The notes: generated by a model from the letters alone, not told the origin. 64,000 bases of DNA from Qipengyuania vulgaris (GCA_000756795.1 CCSI01000001.1:558001-622000); one strand, 5' to 3'; shown: positions 27,559 through 37,149, counted from the stretch's first letter. Numbers and translations are program-made.

Positions 27559-29862
27559 ATGGGAGGCATGAAAAAACAGAACAGAACTGGCAGGCCGCAG
27601 GGCTTGCCGAGTAAAGAACAGATAATCGAATTCATCCAGAGCTCCGACCGTCCTGCAGGCAAGCGCGAAATCGCCAAGGCCTTCGGCATCAAGGGGCAGG
27701 AAAAAATCGCGCTGAAAAAGCGCCTCAAGGACATGGCCGAGGAAGGCCTCATCGACGGCAAGAAAACCGCGTTCCACAAGATGGGCGGGCTGCCGAAGGT
27801 GACCGTATTGAAGGTCGTCGAAATCGAGGATGGCGAGCCAGTAGCAGTTCCCGAAAGCTGGGATGCGGACGCGCCGAACAAGCCGCCGCGGCTCGTGGTC
27901 AAGGAAAGCAAGAAGGTCGCGGCGCTGAAACGCGGTGACCGTTTCCTTGCCCGCACCGAAGAGCGCGGGAAGGGCTGGATTGCCCACCCGATGAAGAAGC
28001 TGCCAGCGCGTACCGAGGGCCTGATGGGCGTCGTCGAGTTGGACGGTAGCGGCAAGCCATGGCTCGCGCCGGTGGACAAGCGAGTACGCAATTCCTCGCC
28101 GATCGGCGACCTCGGCGAGGCGAAGGAAGGCGAGCTGGTGCTGGCCGAGCCCATGGGCAAATCACCCCGCGCCAAGGTGAAAGTGGTCGAGGTCATCGGC
28201 GACCCGCTGGCGCCCAAGAGCTTCAGCCTCATTGCCATCGCCAAGCACGGCATCCCGCACATCTTCCCGCCCGAAGCACTGGAAGAAGCGCAGGCAGTGG
28301 CCGAACTCCCGCTCAGCGAAGACAAGCGCGAGGATTTGCGCGACGTGCCCATCGTCGCCATCGACCCAGCCGATGCGCGCGACCACGACGACGCCATCTG
28401 GGCCGAGCCCGACGGGGAAGGTGGCTACAAGGCCATTGTCGCGATTGCCGATGTGTCGTTCTACGTTCGCCCTGGAGGCAAGCTCGACCGCGAGGCGCGG
28501 AAGCGCGGCAATTCGGTCTATTTTCCCGACCGCGTTGTGCCGATGCTGCCCGAAATCCTCTCCGCCGATGTCTGCTCGCTGGTCGAGCACGAGGACCGCG
28601 CGGCGATGGCCTGCCACATCCGCATCTCGCCTGAGGGCAAGGTGACCAAGTGGCGCTTTACCCGCGCCATCGTGCGGCTCGCGGCGAATATTGCTTACGA
28701 GGATGCACAGAATGCCATCGATGATGGCAGCGCGGACGAAACGCTCAAGAACCTGTGGGGCGCGTGGAAGCTGCTGTTCAAGGCCCGCGAAGCGCGCGAC
28801 CCGCTCGACCTCGAACTGCCCGAGCGTCAGGTGCGCCTCAATGACGAGGGCGTGATCGAGGAAATCGCCGTGCGCGAACGCCTCGATGCGCATCGCGTGG
28901 TCGAGGATTTCATGATTGCCGCCAATGTCGCGGCGGCCAAGGCGCTGGAAGAGAAAGCCGCGCCGGTGGTCTACCGCATCCACGAGACGCCGAGCCGCGA
29001 GAAGCTGATGGCGTTCAAGGAATATCTCGCCAGCCAGGGCAAGAAATTTGCCATGGGGCAGGTCATCACGCCCGGCCTGTTCAACCGCATGCTGAAAGAC
29101 ATTGTAGACCCGGCGGAAAAGGCGCTCATCATGGAGGCCGTGCTGCGCAGCCAGACGCAGGCCTATTACGGGCCGGCGAATGCGGGGCATTTCGGCCTCG
29201 CGCTTGGCAGCTACGCGCATTTCACCTCGCCCATCCGCCGCTATGCCGACCTTCTCGTCCACCGCGCGCTGGTCGATGCGTACAAGCTGGAACAGCCCAA
29301 GCCCAAGGGCAACATCCCGGACGCCTCGGGTCTTTCGGACCGCGACCGCACGGCGCTGAACCAGATTACCGACGCCATCAGCCAGACCGAACGCCGCGCA
29401 ATGGAGGCCGAGCGCGACACCATCGACCGCTATGTCGCGGCATGGCTCTCAGGCCGCGTCGGCGAGGTATTCCACACCCGCATAACCGGCGTTCAGGGCT
29501 TTGGCTTTTTCGCCACTATCGAGAACCTCGGCGGCGATGGCCTCGTGCCTGTCTCCACCCTCGGACGCGACTACTTCCGATATGACGAAGGCGCGCGAGA
29601 ACTAGTCGGCGAGAACACGGGCAAGACCTATGCGGTCGGCGATCGGTTGAAGCTGAGGCTGGCCGAGTCCAACGCGCTCACCGGTGCACTCAAATTCGAG
29701 CTGCCCGACAGTGATGGTGCACCCATCGAAAAGCGCGGAGACCGACCGCCGCCGAAGAAAAAGCACTTCAAGAAAGGACAGGGCGCACCGCGCCAGAAAC
29801 ACGCCCAGGGCCAGCGCGGCCGTCCTAAGAACATCCGCCACCAAGGCCGTAAGAAGAAATAG
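27559..29862 (+). CDS. rnr: Ribonuclease R
   Basis: RNase R is a processive 3'-5' exoribonuclease that degrades structured RNA. The 767-residue product has an N-terminal winged-helix region (KREIAKAFGIKGQEKIALKK), cold-shock domains, the RNB catalytic core with the metal-binding DPADARDHDDAI, HFTSPIRRYADLLVHR, and a C-terminal S1 domain. It ends in a very basic tail (RPPPKKKHFKKGQGAP). The ATG at 27568 is a possible alternative start; GGGAGG sits too close to it to be its ribosome site. Confidence 0.95.
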   Translation: MGGMKKQNRTGRPQGLPSKEQIIEFIQSSDRPAGKREIAKAFGIKGQEKIALKKRLKDMAEEGLIDGKKTAFHKMGGLPKVTVLKVVEIEDGEPVAVPESWDADAPNKPPRLVVKESKKVAALKRGDRFLARTEERGKGWIAHPMKKLPARTEGLMGVVELDGSGKPWLAPVDKRVRNSSPIGDLGEAKEGELVLAEPMGKSPRAKVKVVEVIGDPLAPKSFSLIAIAKHGIPHIFPPEALEEAQAVAELPLSEDKREDLRDVPIVAIDPADARDHDDAIWAEPDGEGGYKAIVAIADVSFYVRPGGKLDREARKRGNSVYFPDRVVPMLPEILSADVCSLVEHEDRAAMACHIRISPEGKVTKWRFTRAIVRLAANIAYEDAQNAIDDGSADETLKNLWGAWKLLFKAREARDPLDLELPERQVRLNDEGVIEEIAVRERLDAHRVVEDFMIAANVAAAKALEEKAAPVVYRIHETPSREKLMAFKEYLASQGKKFAMGQVITPGLFNRMLKDIVDPAEKALIMEAVLRSQTQAYYGPANAGHFGLALGSYAHFTSPIRRYADLLVHRALVDAYKLEQPKPKGNIPDASGLSDRDRTALNQITDAISQTERRAMEAERDTIDRYVAAWLSGRVGEVFHTRITGVQGFGFFATIENLGGDGLVPVSTLGRDYFRYDEGARELVGENTGKTYAVGDRLKLRLAESNALTGALKFELPDSDGAPIEKRGDRPPPKKKHFKKGQGAPRQKHAQGQRGRPKNIRHQGRKKK

Positions 29863-29915
29863 CCGGAACGCGGGGAGGGGCCTTTCCATTGAATGGGCAA
29901 AGGAGGAAAACACCC

Positions 29916-30431
29916 ATGCTCATTCCAGGAAAGCCTGTCCCTGACCTCGACTTGCCGCTGACCATCGATGCGCGCTTCGAGTTGTCGAAGCAAAGCCCCG
30001 ATGCCTTTACCATGCTGGTCTTCTATCGCGGAAAGCATTGCCCGATTTGCAAGAAATACCTCGAGGAACTCGGCACGAAGCTCAGCAAGTTTACTGAGAA
30101 GGGCATTAATGTTTTCGCAGTCTCGATGGACAGTCCCGAACGGGCCGCAGTGAGCCATGAGGAATGGGAAACGGGCGACCTGCCGCTGGCCCATTCGATG
30201 ACCGAGGAAAAGGCCCGCGAATGGGGCCTCTACATTTCGGAAAAACGCGAGGGCAGCGAAGAGCCCGATACGTTCAGCGAACCCGGCCTGTTCCTGGTGA
30301 AGCCAGACGGAACCTTGCACTTCGCGGTGGTGCAGAACGCGCCCTTCACGCGGCCCGATCTCGACGATTTGCTTAGCGGGCTGACCTTCACGCTGGAGAA
30401 CGACTATCCGACGCGCGGAACGCTGACCTGA
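29916..30431 (+). CDS. Peroxiredoxin-like (AhpC/TSA) protein
   Basis: ATG 29916 is preceded by a near-perfect AAGGAGG at 29899-29905, and the product has 171 residues. The thioredoxin fold contains LVFYRGKHCPICKKYLEEL, where the redox motif is CPICKK instead of the usual peroxiredoxin P-x3-TxxC. It is probably a peroxiredoxin-like thiol oxidoreductase of the cytoplasm. It is convergent with the universal stress gene. Confidence 0.8.
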   Translation: MLIPGKPVPDLDLPLTIDARFELSKQSPDAFTMLVFYRGKHCPICKKYLEELGTKLSKFTEKGINVFAVSMDSPERAAVSHEEWETGDLPLAHSMTEEKAREWGLYISEKREGSEEPDTFSEPGLFLVKPDGTLHFAVVQNAPFTRPDLDDLLSGLTFTLENDYPTRGTLT

Positions 30432-30435
30432 CGCC

Positions 30436-30888
30436 TCAGGCCAGTTCGTCGAGCTGTTCTTTGGAGAGCGTTCCGGGGATAAGGTAAAGCGGGCAGGGCA
30501 GGAAGGACGCGCGCGCGGCGAAATGCGCCACCAGAGGGTCCTTCCCCCCGTCCTTCGATGTCCCCAGCACCAGCGCGGCGATTTCCCCGTGATCGTCGAG
30601 ATATTGGGTAATGACATCGGCGGGCGAACCGGGTTTCACGGTGATAACCGGCATTTTGCCCATCTCGCCAAAGATTGTTCCAGCTGCGCTGTTCGCCATC
30701 ACCTCTGCACGGTCGCGCGCTTCCTGTTCGATGGTGGCCTGCACGCCGCCAAAGGCATTGAAGGTCTGCTGCGGGACCAGCGCGAGGATATGCACCGAAC
30801 CGCCCGTCTTCATGGCGCGCAGCGAGGCGAAGCGCAGCGCGTGTTTCGCCTCCTCGGTTTCGTCCATCACGACGAGGTATATTCGCAT
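30436..30888 (-). CDS. Universal stress protein (UspA family)
   Basis: ATG at 30888 gives a 150-residue single Usp domain: [21 protein letters not shown], then [28 protein letters not shown] and [20 protein letters not shown]. The canonical ATP-binding G-x2-G-x9-G-S/T is only partly met ([12 protein letters not shown]), so nucleotide binding is uncertain. The long upstream-open frame is antisense to pdhC and is not coding. It is divergent from pdhC. Confidence 0.87.
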   Translation of the reverse strand: MRIYLVVMDETEEAKHALRFASLRAMKTGGSVHILALVPQQTFNAFGGVQATIEQEARDRAEVMANSAAGTIFGEMGKMPVITVKPGSPADVITQYLDDHGEIAALVLGTSKDGGKDPLVAHFAARASFLPCPLYLIPGTLSKEQLDELA

Positions 30889-31018
30889 AGGTCCGGCCCT
30901 CTCCTGTGGGCACGGGTTACAAGCTAATTCGTATTCTGTGCAAGGACCTTGCGGCCCCGCGCCAAATTGGCCAAGGACCCACCCAAACAATTCCCAGCGA
31001 GGACGTAACGTAAAAAAC

Positions 31019-32308
31019 ATGCCCACGCCGATAAAGATGCCCGCCCTGTCGCCCACCATGGAAGAGGGCACGCTCGCCAAGTGGCTGGTGAAGCCGGGCG
31101 ACACCGTTTCCGCAGGCGACATCATGGCCGAAATCGAAACCGACAAGGCGACGATGGAATTCGAAGCAGTGGACGAAGGCACGATTGCCTCGATCATGGT
31201 CGATGAAGGCACCGAGGGCGTGAAGGTCGGCACGGTAATCGCCATGCTCGCCGAAGAGGGCGAGGATCTGGACGAAGCTGCCAAGGCGGCTCCGTCGGGC
31301 GGTGAAGCGAAGGCCGAAGAAGCGCGCGAGGAAAAGGTAGAGCAGGAAGAGAAGCGCACCGAAGCGCCTGCTCCGGCTCCCGCTCCCGCCGCTGCCAAGA
31401 GCGATGATGGCAACCGCATCAATGCTTCCCCGCTCGCTCGCCGTATTGCCGAGCAGAAGGGTCTCGACCTTTCGACCATCACCGGATCGGGCCCGAATGG
31501 CCGTATCGTGAAGGCCGATGTCGAGGATGCGAAGCCCAGTGCTGCTCCGGCGAAGGAAGCCGCCGCCGCTCCCGCACCCGCTCCGGCCAAGCCCGCCACC
31601 ATGGGCGGCGACCTCGATGCGCCTTTCGAAGCGCAGAAGCTCAACAATGTCCGCAAGGTCATCGCGCGCCGCCTGACCGAGGCGAAGCAGACCATCCCGC
31701 ACATCTACCTCACCGTGGATGTGCGCCTCGACGCGCTGCTCAAGCTGCGCAGCGAACTCAACAAGAGCCTCGAAGCGGATGGCATCAAGCTGTCGGTCAA
31801 CGACCTGCTCATCAAGGCGCAAGCCCGCGCGCTGCAGCGTGTGCCGCTGTGCAATGTCAGCTTCCAGGGCGACGAGCTTTACCAGTACACGCGCGAGGAT
31901 ATCTCGGTCGCCGTGGCCGCGCCTTCGGGCCTGATCACTCCGATCATTCGCGACGCGGGCCGCAAGGGCCTCGCGCAGATCAGCACCGAGATGAAGGAGC
32001 TTGCGGGCAAGGCTCGCGACGGCAAGCTGCAGCCGCATGAATTCCAGGGCGGCACCGCCTCGCTCTCCAACCTCGGCATGTTCGGCACCAAGCAGTTCGA
32101 CGCAGTGATCAATCCGCCGCAGGCGATGATCCTCGCCGTCGGCGCGGGCGAGCAGCGTCCTTACGTGATCGACGGCGCACTTGGCGTCGCCACCGTGATG
32201 AGCGCCACCGGCAGCTTCGACCACCGCGCGATCGACGGCGCAGACGGCGCGCAGTTCATGCAGGCCTTCCAGCAGCTGGTCGAGAACCCGATGGGACTGG
32301 TGGTTTGA
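31019..32308 (+). CDS. pdhC: Pyruvate dehydrogenase complex E2, dihydrolipoamide acetyltransferase
   Basis: E2 transfers acetyl groups from E1 to CoA. The 429-residue product has one lipoyl domain ([20 protein letters not shown], lipoyl Lys in [10 protein letters not shown]), an Ala/Pro/Glu linker, an E3/E1-binding domain ([17 protein letters not shown]) and the acyltransferase core with the catalytic His and Asp in [14 protein letters not shown]. The start is ATG 31019 after GAGGA. E1 genes are not in the window; lpdA lies downstream. The next gene starts 8 bases after the stop, with its ribosome site overlapping the stop. Confidence 0.95.
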   Translation: MPTPIKMPALSPTMEEGTLAKWLVKPGDTVSAGDIMAEIETDKATMEFEAVDEGTIASIMVDEGTEGVKVGTVIAMLAEEGEDLDEAAKAAPSGGEAKAEEAREEKVEQEEKRTEAPAPAPAPAAAKSDDGNRINASPLARRIAEQKGLDLSTITGSGPNGRIVKADVEDAKPSAAPAKEAAAAPAPAPAKPATMGGDLDAPFEAQKLNNVRKVIARRLTEAKQTIPHIYLTVDVRLDALLKLRSELNKSLEADGIKLSVNDLLIKAQARALQRVPLCNVSFQGDELYQYTREDISVAVAAPSGLITPIIRDAGRKGLAQISTEMKELAGKARDGKLQPHEFQGGTASLSNLGMFGTKQFDAVINPPQAMILAVGAGEQRPYVIDGALGVATVMSATGSFDHRAIDGADGAQFMQAFQQLVENPMGLVV

Positions 32309-32315
32309 GGTCAAA

Positions 32316-33128
32316 ATGGACCTGCGCCAGAGAATTCAGAAGCTGATCGACGAGGATGCAGATCTGACGGTCAGATCGCTCTCATTGAGGGCAGGCCTGT
32401 CTGACAGTGCGTTAACCAAGTATCTCAATGGTCAGACTAACTCTCTGACGGTGGAGAATCTCGAGAAGATTGCCGGCGTCTTGGAATGCACTGCGAGTGA
32501 ATTGCTCCACAAGGAAGCCGATGTGGGGGCGGCCAAGGTTTCGGACCAGTCTTCGGTTCCCGCTGCGAGACTACGGGAAGCCAGAGCTAATGCTGGATTC
32601 GACCATGCTAACGCCGCGGCAGAAGCGATGGGTGTCCCAGTCGCAACCTATTTGGCGCATGAAAATGGTAGCCGGGGGTTCCCCGCTGGACGCGCTCAGC
32701 AATACGCATCCTTCTTCGGTGTAGCGCCCGAATGGCTGTTGTACGGTACGAAGGAAGTTCGAGAACCCCTCATCCGCGTCACGGCCATGCCTGCCGACAC
32801 CAACCCCTATGGCGGGGTTTTCGGCGGGTGGCTGATGAGCCAGATGGCGCTTGGCGCGGGCTCGCTCGCGAGCCGCGAGGGGAAGGGCAAGGCGGTGGTC
32901 GTCTCTGCCACGGATTTCGCCTTCCCCGGCGCAATGCAGGTGGGCGACGAACTCTCGGTCTATTGCGAGATCGCGGCGAGGGGCAACACCTCGCTCACCA
33001 TCAATGCCGAAGCCATCGCCCGCGAACGCAATGGCGAGGCCGAAACCAAGGTAGCGCGGGGCACGTTCAAATTCGTACTGCTCGATGAGAACAATCGCCC
33101 CCGCGCGGTCGGCGAGCGGTGGGCATGA
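32316..33128 (+). CDS. Two helix-turn-helix domains fused to a YciA-like acyl-CoA thioesterase (hotdog) domain
   Basis: The 270-residue frame is open without break. Residues 1-65 form an XRE-like HTH (LTVRSLSLRAGLSDSALTKY, LEKIAGVLECTASELL). Residues 84-143 form a second domain as in phage-type repressors (LREARANAGFDHANAAAEAM, YLAHENGSRGFP, FGVAPEWLLYG), where an S24 peptidase normally follows. From residue 149 the protein is a hotdog: RVTAMPADTNPYGGVFGGWL and DFAFPGAMQVGDELSVYCEI. The YciA catalytic Asp position (MSQMD) reads MSQMA. The gene follows pdhC by 7 bases with GAGGT as ribosome site. Rows of the N-terminal half are about 45-63% GC against about 75% in the hotdog half. A regulator sensing acyl-CoA is an inference. 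Confidence 0.8.
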   Translation: MDLRQRIQKLIDEDADLTVRSLSLRAGLSDSALTKYLNGQTNSLTVENLEKIAGVLECTASELLHKEADVGAAKVSDQSSVPAARLREARANAGFDHANAAAEAMGVPVATYLAHENGSRGFPAGRAQQYASFFGVAPEWLLYGTKEVREPLIRVTAMPADTNPYGGVFGGWLMSQMALGAGSLASREGKGKAVVVSATDFAFPGAMQVGDELSVYCEIAARGNTSLTINAEAIARERNGEAETKVARGTFKFVLLDENNRPRAVGERWA

Positions 33129-33294
33129 GCGCTGTCCTACACATGACCCCTCGTGGCATGGTGCCCGCATGACCCACTCCGCGCCACACCCGAATACCTA
33201 TTCCGTTTCCCCTCACGCGCCTGAACCGCTTTTTAGCGCCAGGACCGTGTTCCATCCGTTCCATCCTGTCGGACAAACCGAAGGCTAAATCCAA

Positions 33295-34707
33295 ATGGCT
33301 ACCAATTACGACGTCATCGTTCTCGGCTCCGGACCCGGCGGCTATGTCGCGGCGATCCGCTGCGCGCAGCTGGGCCTGAAGACCGCCATCGTCGAACGCG
33401 AGCTGCTCGGCGGCATCTGTCTCAACTGGGGCTGCATCCCGACCAAGGCGCTCCTGCGCTCGGCAGAGATCCTGCACTATGCCCAGCATGCCAAGGACTA
33501 CGGCCTGAAGATCGCTGGCGAGATCGAGGCCGACCTCGAAGCGGTGGTGAAGCGCAGCCGCGGGGTGGCAAAGCAGCTCAACCAGGGCGTCACGCACCTG
33601 ATGAAGAAGAACAAGATCACGGTGCATATGGGCGAGGGCACGCTGACCGGCCCGACCAGCCTCACGGTGAAAGGTGAGAAGGGCGAAGAGAAGCTCACCG
33701 CCAAGCACGTGATCGTCGCCACTGGTGCGCGCGCTCGCGACCTGCCCTTCGCAAAGGCCGACGGCAAGCGCGTGTGGACCTATCGCCATGCGATGACCCC
33801 GCCCGAAATGCCGAAGAAGCTGCTCGTGATCGGCTCGGGCGCGATCGGGATCGAATTCGCCAGCTTCTACAACGACATGGGCTGCGACGTGACCGTGGTC
33901 GAAATGCTCGACCGGATCGTGCCGGTGGAAGACAAGGACGTCTCCGCCTTCCTCGAAAAGAGCCTGACCAAGCAGGGCATGACCATCATGACCGGCGCGG
34001 GTGTCGAGGACATCAAGGTCTCCGACAAGGGCGTGAAGGCCAAGATAAAGGCCAAGGACGGCAAGGTCTCCGAGACCGAATTCACCCACTGCATCACCGC
34101 CATCGGCATCGTTCCGAACACCGAGAACGTGGGCCTGGAAAAGCTGGTCGAGATGGACCGCGGCTTCATCCAGATCGACGACTATGGCCGCACCAAGTCC
34201 AAGGGCCTCTGGGCCATCGGCGACTGCACGCCGGGCCCCTGGCTGGCTCACAAGGCGAGCCACGAGGGCGTCACTACCGCCGAGGCCATCGCCAAGGAGC
34301 TGGGCAACAAGGATGTCCATCCGCATCCGCTCGACCGCGGCAACATTCCGGGCTGCACCTATTGCCATCCGCAAATCGCCAGCGTCGGCTTGACCGAGGC
34401 GAAGGCCAAGGAAGCGGGCTACAGCGTCAAGGCAGGCACATTCCCCTTCATCGGTAACGGCAAGGCCATTGCGCTGGGCGAGGCGGAAGGCTTCGTGAAG
34501 ACCGTGTTCGATGCGAAGACCGGCGAGCTGCTCGGCGCGCACATGGTTGGCGCCGAAGTGACCGAGATGATCCAGGGCTTCGTCGTCGGCAAGACGCTGG
34601 AGACGACCGAAGCGGAGCTGATGAACACCGTCTTCCCGCATCCGACGATCAGCGAAAGCATGCACGAGAGCGTACTTGCGAGCTACGGGCGCGCACTCCA
34701 TATTTGA
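33295..34707 (+). CDS. lpdA: Dihydrolipoyl dehydrogenase (E3)
   Basis: E3 reoxidises the dihydrolipoamide of E2 with FAD and NAD+. The 470-residue product has the FAD motif VIVLGSGPGGYVAAIRCAQL, the redox disulfide in GGICLNWGCIPTK, the NAD motif LLVIGSGAIGIEFASFY, the second FAD contact in GLWAIGDCT and the C-terminal His-Glu pair in FPHPTISESMHES. It is separated from the HTH-thioesterase gene by 166 bases in which I see no gene. Confidence 0.97.
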   Translation: MATNYDVIVLGSGPGGYVAAIRCAQLGLKTAIVERELLGGICLNWGCIPTKALLRSAEILHYAQHAKDYGLKIAGEIEADLEAVVKRSRGVAKQLNQGVTHLMKKNKITVHMGEGTLTGPTSLTVKGEKGEEKLTAKHVIVATGARARDLPFAKADGKRVWTYRHAMTPPEMPKKLLVIGSGAIGIEFASFYNDMGCDVTVVEMLDRIVPVEDKDVSAFLEKSLTKQGMTIMTGAGVEDIKVSDKGVKAKIKAKDGKVSETEFTHCITAIGIVPNTENVGLEKLVEMDRGFIQIDDYGRTKSKGLWAIGDCTPGPWLAHKASHEGVTTAEAIAKELGNKDVHPHPLDRGNIPGCTYCHPQIASVGLTEAKAKEAGYSVKAGTFPFIGNGKAIALGEAEGFVKTVFDAKTGELLGAHMVGAEVTEMIQGFVVGKTLETTEAELMNTVFPHPTISESMHESVLASYGRALHI

Positions 34708-34737
34708 TGCGCTTTTGAGGGGGAGGGTGAGTAAGCA

Positions 34738-36594
34738 GTGACTGGTTTCCTGACCCTCGCCTTCCTCATCCTCGTCGCCGGTGTGGTGGCAGTACCGCTG
34801 GCCAGCCGCTTCGGCCTAGGCTCGGTGCTCGGCTACCTCCTCGCTGGCATGGCCATCAGCCCCCTCCTGCTGGGCCTCAATGTAGACGTCGAGGCGTTGC
34901 AGGTTTTTGCCGAATTCGGCGTTGTGATGATGCTGTTCATCATCGGGCTGGAGATGGAGCCCAAGCGCCTCTGGGCCATGCGCGGCAAGCTGCTCGGGCT
35001 TGGCGGAGGGCAGGTGCTCCTCACCACGCTCGCCATCACTGGCATCGCCCTCATCGACCAGCAGCCGTGGCAGACGGCGCTTGCCATCGGCATGGTTCTG
35101 GCGCTCTCCTCGACCGCGATCATTGTCCAGACCTTGACCGAAAAGAACCTCATGAAGAGCGAGGGCGGGGAGGCCAGTTTCTCGGTCCTGCTGGTGCAGG
35201 ATGTCGCAGTCATCCCCATCCTCGCGCTGTTGCCCCTGCTTGCCATGCCCGAGCTCTACAGCGCCGGGGCAGGGCATGGAGACGGAGGCCACGGAGGTCT
35301 CGACCTCACCGCCAACATGCCCGTCTGGCTTGCGGCGATATCGCGCATCGGAGCCGTTGCGGCTGTGGTCGCCATCGGCATTTACGCGATCCGCCCGCTG
35401 TTCCGCTACATCGCGGCGGCGAACCTTCGCGAACTGTTCACCGCCGCCGCCCTGGTGGTCGTCATCGGGATTGCCCTGCTGATGAGCCTCGTTGGCTTGT
35501 CACCCGCTCTGGGCGCCTTCGTGGCGGGGGTGGTCCTCGCCACGAGCGAATATCGCCACGAACTCGAAAGCGACATCAACCCGTTCAAGGGCCTGCTGCT
35601 CGGCCTCTTCTTCATCACTGTCGGTGCTGGCATCGACTTCGTGCTTGCGGCCGAGATGTGGCAGGATGTCGTCTTCTGGGCGAGCGTGACCATCGCCGCC
35701 AAGTTCGCCGTGCTGCTCTTAGTTGGTTGGCTCTACGGTCTGCGCAAGCAGGCTCTCTGGCTCTTCGCTCTCAGCCTCCCGCAAGCTGGCGAGTTCGCTT
35801 TCGTCCTCATCGCCTTCGCGGTCGGGAATGCCGTCCTGCCTCAGGCGCTGGCCGATGAATTACTGCTCATCGTCGCGCTGACGATGCTGGTCACGCCGTT
35901 GCTCTTCATCCTCTACGACAAGGTGATTGCCCACGCCTATTGCACTGATGGCGATGGGCGTGAGGCCGATACCATCGAGGAAGAGAACGAAATCATCATC
36001 GCCGGCCGCGGGCGCATGGGCGGGATTATCGACCGCATGCTGCAGGCGGCGGGCTACTCGACCACGGTCATCGACTACGACAGCAAGCAACTCGAAATCG
36101 TGCGCAAGTTCGGCTTCCGCACTTACTTCGGCGATGCGACAAGGCCTGACCTGCTCCATTCGGCAGGCATCGAGAAGGCGAAGCTGCTAGTGGTGGCGCT
36201 CGACGAACGCGAGCAAATCGACCGCTTGGTGAAGCACGTCGTGAAGAATTACCCGAAGGTGCACATCACCGCGCGCGCCATCGACCGCAACCACGTCTAC
36301 GAATTGTGGGCCTACGGCTGCCGCGATGTCATCCGCGAGACCTATGACAGTAGCCTCCGCATGGGCCGCTCTGCGTTCGAGGCATTGGGCATGGACCGCC
36401 AACAAGCGATGGCTGCCCGCGACGCTTTCGAGGAAATGGACCGTCGTTTCATGCCTGAAGTGGCCAATCTGTACCGGCTCGACATCCCCTATCACGAGAA
36501 CGAGCCGCTGATGGAAAAGGTTAAGGAACTGCGCAAGGAATGGGACCCCGTCCTGCGCGAGCAGATGGACGAAATCCTCAAGCGCGGTTCCTGA
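34738..36594 (+). CDS. CPA2-family K+/H+ antiporter with RCK/TrkA-N domain (KefB/KefC-like)
   Basis: The 618-residue product starts at GTG 34738. The N-terminal 390 residues are about 12 membrane helices with GLGSVLGYLLAGMAISPL, LFIIGLEMEPKRLW, ALSSTAIIVQTLTEK, LLVQDVAVIPIL and LSPALGAFVAGVVLA. Then comes a Rossmann TrkA-N domain, IIIAGRGRMGGIIDRML, and DATRPDLLHSAGIEKAKLLV. Glutathione-gated K+ efflux is known for KefB/C; gating here is not established, though gshB is in the same window. Confidence 0.9.
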   Translation: MTGFLTLAFLILVAGVVAVPLASRFGLGSVLGYLLAGMAISPLLLGLNVDVEALQVFAEFGVVMMLFIIGLEMEPKRLWAMRGKLLGLGGGQVLLTTLAITGIALIDQQPWQTALAIGMVLALSSTAIIVQTLTEKNLMKSEGGEASFSVLLVQDVAVIPILALLPLLAMPELYSAGAGHGDGGHGGLDLTANMPVWLAAISRIGAVAAVVAIGIYAIRPLFRYIAAANLRELFTAAALVVVIGIALLMSLVGLSPALGAFVAGVVLATSEYRHELESDINPFKGLLLGLFFITVGAGIDFVLAAEMWQDVVFWASVTIAAKFAVLLLVGWLYGLRKQALWLFALSLPQAGEFAFVLIAFAVGNAVLPQALADELLLIVALTMLVTPLLFILYDKVIAHAYCTDGDGREADTIEEENEIIIAGRGRMGGIIDRMLQAAGYSTTVIDYDSKQLEIVRKFGFRTYFGDATRPDLLHSAGIEKAKLLVVALDEREQIDRLVKHVVKNYPKVHITARAIDRNHVYELWAYGCRDVIRETYDSSLRMGRSAFEALGMDRQQAMAARDAFEEMDRRFMPEVANLYRLDIPYHENEPLMEKVKELRKEWDPVLREQMDEILKRGS

Positions 36595-36684
36595 CCGGGC
36601 AGGTTGCCGCAAATCTTCACCGGTTCACCGTTCGGTCGGGCGCCAAACCCGGTCTCAAGCATTTATTGCTTGAGGAGATTTGCG

Positions 36685-36864
36685 ATGGAATACGAAATTC
36701 TGGACGAGCCGCAGGGTATCGACGAGGACGACGAAGCCACGCGTGACGGCGGGCTGGTCGAGGACCATATCGCGCTGAAGAACCAGTCGAGCGTGAAGCC
36801 GCAGGATTATCCGATGGATGACCGGCGGGATTCGTATCTGATTACGCCTCAGCAGGAGGAGTAA
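36685..36864 (+). CDS. Small acidic hypothetical protein
   Basis: A 59-residue acidic protein starting at ATG 36685 with GAGGAG 9 bases upstream. It begins MEYEILDEPQGIDEDDEA and ends in LITPQQEE; there is no signal peptide or membrane segment. I do not recognise a family. It is the last chromosomal gene before the island. Confidence 0.6.
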   Translation: MEYEILDEPQGIDEDDEATRDGGLVEDHIALKNQSSVKPQDYPMDDRRDSYLITPQQEE

Positions 36865-36896
36865 CTCGTTAAAACAGGGTGGGATTGTCCGTTGGA

Positions 36897-36965
36897 CACC
36901 TGCGGTTCGGCCTTCGGCCGTCTCCGGCGCTTTGCGCCTCCGACTCCGAACCCGGTGGGTTTTTT
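36897..36965 (+). terminator. Branched hairpin followed by T tract
   Basis: GGTTCGG (36904-36910) pairs with CCGAACC (36946-36952) and encloses two perfect hairpins, CGGCC-tt-CGGCCG-type at 36908-36920 and GGCGC-ttt-GCGCC at 36926-36938. CACC (36897) and GGTG (36954) can extend the outer stem. Six T's follow at 36960-36965. It reads as an intrinsic terminator for the small acidic gene, unusually a three-way structure. The rest of 36865-37178 holds the island attachment site and integrase arm repeat and no gene. Confidence 0.55.
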
Positions 36966-37011
36966 CCTCACGCATATCCGCCACCATCACCCGCTCTTTC
37001 GAGCGGGAGTT

Positions 37012-37027
37012 GCTGGCGGACAGGGTG
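37012..37027. other. Left attachment site of the island (attL)
   Basis: GCTGGCGGACAGGGTG occurs here and again at 47481-47496, where it is the 3' end of the tRNA-Ser gene including the CCA and two more bases. The 16-bp identity stops on both sides. It is the displaced tRNA end left by integration. Confidence 0.85.
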
Positions 37028-37149
37028 TCCGCCTAGCTCTTGTTTCTGCTGATTCCCGCATGGCGCTAGCTGTTCCTTAAACCCCTCATAACCTTGTGCC
37101 TCCATGTCGCATGCCGTAGCCAGCGGTTGCGACCTAGCCCGCAATCGAT

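Noticed and set aside
30436-31704. Minus-strand frame extending the universal stress gene to 422 codons
   Set aside because: The upstream 270 codons are low-complexity Ala/Ser-rich antisense of the pdhC lipoyl and linker regions. The Usp domain starts cleanly at 30888.
33129-33294. Small plus-strand frame between the HTH-thioesterase gene and lpdA
   Set aside because: It has no ribosome site or protein-like composition, and overlaps the preceding gene in another frame.
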